NCBI GenBank assembly: GCA_007116765.1
Contig: SKHV01000374.1
Span: 1 to 8,469 of the forward strand
Direction: 5' to 3'
DNA: 8,469 nucleotides
Origin: Prolixibacteraceae bacterium
GTDB lineage: Bacteria; Bacteroidota; Bacteroidia; Bacteroidales; Prolixibacteraceae
The stretch's first letter is position 1, and the number at the start of each line of letters is the position of its first letter. The position numbers and the translations under genes were made by a program. Under the pieces are notes generated by a model, which made no database searches, was not told where the DNA came from, and saw only the letters and a list, made by a program, of their open reading frames with translations. This document shows, piece by piece, positions 6,801 through 8,469 of the stretch.

Positions 6801-7886
6801 TTACCAACTAATATTTTCATCAATGAACTCGATCAGTCCTTCGGCCATTGCTTGTTGTTCTTCAACATCCGGATGACCTTCAATATTGTTGTAAGGCATG
6901 AAGTAGGTGAATACTTTGGAGTCGTTCATTTGCAGAACGGCTTGTTTTACATATCCGGGCCATGGTGAGCCTTCGCGGGTTGCGTCCATACCACCCATGG
7001 TGCAAATAATCTGCGTTTCGGGATATTTTCCGCGCAGTTTGCTTACAAAATCCTTGTATGCTTCAATAATAAACTCTTCCGAAGGTTTTTCAGTCCCGAA
7101 ATATTTTTTGAACGAATCGTGTTCGGGCATGTTCACCAGCCACGAATCGTTTTGCAGCAAATGTATCACAAGCACATCGGGGGTGAATTGTGAAAAATCC
7201 CATTTGCTGTTTTCATCGAGCGGGATAAGCCGGTCGTAAATATCGGGCATGATATATGGAAACCAGCTTACCGTAATGCCAATCCCGCTTTTTGCAATGC
7301 AATGGTATTGGGCATTGTAATGACGGGCGGTAATGGCGGCATAACTCAGGTAGTTGTTGGTGTAAATACTGTCGGGGCGGTCTAAGCCTTCATAATCTTC
7401 AACGGCATAAGCACAGGTAATTGAATTTCCGTAGAACTCGATTTTTTTGTTGCTCAGCGGATCGGGTGCTAATACTTTTGCGCCTTGGTTCAATTGAAAT
7501 CCATAAAACCCGGTCTTGCCCTGGTCGTATTCGGTTCGCTTGAACAGTTGCACCGTATGTTTCCCCTGTGGCAGGTTTTCGGCCAGCGTATAAAGTTTTT
7601 TCTCGTTTGTGGTACGCAGCAATACAATGCTGTCGCCGTTAATAATTACGTTGTAATAGTTGTTGCCGTTTTCATCGTGCATCAAGGCTTTTATTCCTGT
7701 GCCTTCAAAATTGATTTGAGCCGAAGTGCCCGACCAATAAAAAGATGACATAGAATCGGTATGGGCAATGCGTCCCATGTAATTTATATTGCTGGAAACC
7801 GAAGGGATAAAAACTTCTGAGCTATTGCACGCATTGATGGTGAATGCTATGGCTATGGCGATAATGAACTGAACTGATTGTTTCAT
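6801..7886 (-). CDS. SGNH/GDSL hydrolase lipoprotein, CE2-like acetylesterase layout
   Basis: This 361-residue lipoprotein starts at the ATG at 7886 (MKQSVQFIIAIAIAFTINAC, lipidation at Cys20). The frame stays open upstream to about 8090, but that extension overlaps the receptor gene in another frame and carries no signal peptide. Residues 40-135 look like an N-terminal beta-sandwich (FYWSGTSAQINFEGTGIKAL, NLPQGKHTVQLFKR), followed by a linker and an SGNH domain, the layout of carbohydrate esterase family 2. Block I is KIEFYGNSITCAY with nucleophile Ser155, block II is AKSGIGI (Gly201), block III is VIHLLQND (Asn246) and block V is EGHPDVEEQQAMAEGL with His338. Block III has Leu-Gln where most relatives have Gly-Thr or a similar Gly-x pair. 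A role in removing acetyl groups from a polysaccharide is plausible; the substrate is unknown. The gene follows a TonB-dependent receptor by 41 bp. Confidence 0.85.
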   Translation of the reverse strand: MKQSVQFIIAIAIAFTINACNSSEVFIPSVSSNINYMGRIAHTDSMSSFYWSGTSAQINFEGTGIKALMHDENGNNYYNVIINGDSIVLLRTTNEKKLYTLAENLPQGKHTVQLFKRTEYDQGKTGFYGFQLNQGAKVLAPDPLSNKKIEFYGNSITCAYAVEDYEGLDRPDSIYTNNYLSYAAITARHYNAQYHCIAKSGIGITVSWFPYIMPDIYDRLIPLDENSKWDFSQFTPDVLVIHLLQNDSWLVNMPEHDSFKKYFGTEKPSEEFIIEAYKDFVSKLRGKYPETQIICTMGGMDATREGSPWPGYVKQAVLQMNDSKVFTYFMPYNNIEGHPDVEEQQAMAEGLIEFIDENISW

Positions 7887-7907
7887 GCTATATTGCTTTT
7901 TTCGAGA

Positions 7908-7916
7908 ACAAATATA
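7908..7916 (-). promoter_or_regulatory. Possible internal promoter for the SGNH lipoprotein gene (TATATTTGT)
   Basis: The minus strand reads TATATTTGT, a match to TAnnTTTG, in the 41-bp gap between the receptor stop and the lipoprotein ATG at 7886. No TTTG is present at the usual -33 spacing. Transcription from here would leave a leader of about 15 bases. Confidence 0.45.
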
Positions 7917-7927
7917 GCCATTGCATT

Positions 7928-8469
7928 TTAGAAACTGTACGAAATACCTGCCGAAACAAACCTCGGCATCCCAACCTTGATGCCTTGTGGGCGCCTGCCG
8001 GCAATGTACCTCTCGTTGAGCAGGTTTTTCACGCTTGCACTTACCGATAAGCCCTTGATAGGAGTATTGTACCATGCCGAAGCATCGCAAACAAAATAGG
8101 CATCGAGCATACCAATGCGACCGTTTAATGTGGCTTGATGGTAATTGTAATCGGCATCGGCATTGTTTATGTCAATCCATTCTTCTACGTTTTTGGTGTT
8201 AAGCGCATCGGTAAATTGTTGACCAATGTAATTACCTGTTACTTTCATCCCAATTTTCCCCGAATATTCAATTTGTAACGAAGCGTTGGCTTTAAATTCA
8301 GGAGCGTAAGGTGTTTTGTTGCCTTTCACGTTGATATACTCAGGTTCAAGAGCACTGCCTGTTGGGGTTTTGTGTAGAATGTACCTATCGCTTGAGAATA
8401 CTGAATTTACGTAGGTAGCCGATAAATTAAAGCTGTTGTCCCATTTGCTCGAGTATCTTGTATTCAGAG
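7928..8469 (-). CDS. TonB-dependent outer-membrane receptor, C-terminal part (runs off window)
   Basis: The frame is open from the right edge of the window to the TAA at 7928, giving about 180 residues; the plug domain and most of the barrel lie outside. A GTG at 8329 is internal and not a start, since the upstream residues (for example RYSSKWDNSFNLSATYVNSV) continue the barrel-strand pattern without interruption. Alternating beta-strands such as FKANASLQIEYSGKIGMKVT and GLSVSASVKNLLNERYIAGR end in GMPRFVSAGISYSF with a terminal Phe, the outer-membrane barrel signature. The VKNLLNERY motif and short ending resemble siderophore/cofactor-type receptors (CirA/FecA-like) more than SusC/RagA. The imported ligand cannot be inferred from this part. 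It reads in the same direction as the SGNH lipoprotein 41 bp downstream. Confidence 0.9.
   Translation of the reverse strand, partial: LNTRYSSKWDNSFNLSATYVNSVFSSDRYILHKTPTGSALEPEYINVKGNKTPYAPEFKANASLQIEYSGKIGMKVTGNYIGQQFTDALNTKNVEEWIDINNADADYNYHQATLNGRIGMLDAYFVCDASAWYNTPIKGLSVSASVKNLLNERYIAGRRPQGIKVGMPRFVSAGISYSF

Noticed and set aside
7887..8090. N-terminal extension of the SGNH hydrolase frame to 8090
   Set aside because: It overlaps the receptor coding sequence in another frame and is Cys/Arg-rich with no family similarity. It would also bury a clear lipoprotein signal peptide that begins at 7886.

Overview
The window reads as a chromosomal segment from a member of the Bacteroidota. It shows promoter elements of the Bacteroidota type (TTTG about 19 bp upstream of TAnnTTTG), A/T-rich leaders without clear Shine-Dalgarno sequences, and lipoproteins and TonB-dependent receptors typical of the phylum. 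The homolog types suggest a Bacteroidales/Marinilabiliales-like relative, but that finer placement is an inference. An oxygen-dependent type protoporphyrinogen oxidase fits an aerobic or microaerophilic life.

Positions 1-3518 (minus strand) hold an efflux operon transcribed right to left: a TetR/AcrR-family regulator, a TolC-family outer-membrane channel, a lipoprotein membrane-fusion adaptor and the first 93 codons of an HAE1-type RND inner-membrane pump, which leaves the window at position 1. The gaps are only 21, 13 and 18 bp, so the four are probably one transcript. The regulator sits at the promoter-proximal end and a candidate operator overlaps its promoter and start codon, so autoregulation of the whole pump is the simplest model.

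Positions 3519-3707 are a divergent intergenic region. It contains a minus-strand promoter element for the efflux operon and a well-formed plus-strand promoter for hisS. hisS (3708-5084, histidyl-tRNA synthetase) is complete. It converges on a minus-strand protoporphyrinogen oxidase gene (5293-6660), which makes protoporphyrin IX for haem.

Positions 6801-8469 (minus strand) carry the C-terminal 180 codons of a TonB-dependent receptor, followed after 41 bp by an SGNH/GDSL-type hydrolase lipoprotein with a CE2-like two-domain layout. A promoter-like element lies between them, so the hydrolase may be expressed both with the receptor and alone.

The three intergenic regions around hisS and hemG carry short heptamer-based repeats of two kinds (GCATCCA and AATGACY/GTCATTA). 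No RNA gene, CRISPR array, insertion sequence or phage gene was found. No stretch over 300 bases lacks a gene. I see no convincing novel multi-gene system; most of the window is ordinary housekeeping and efflux content. The points most worth a second look are the heptamer repeats, the altered oxyanion-hole block of the SGNH protein, the candidate TetR operator and an enlarged methionine-rich loop in the TolC protein.
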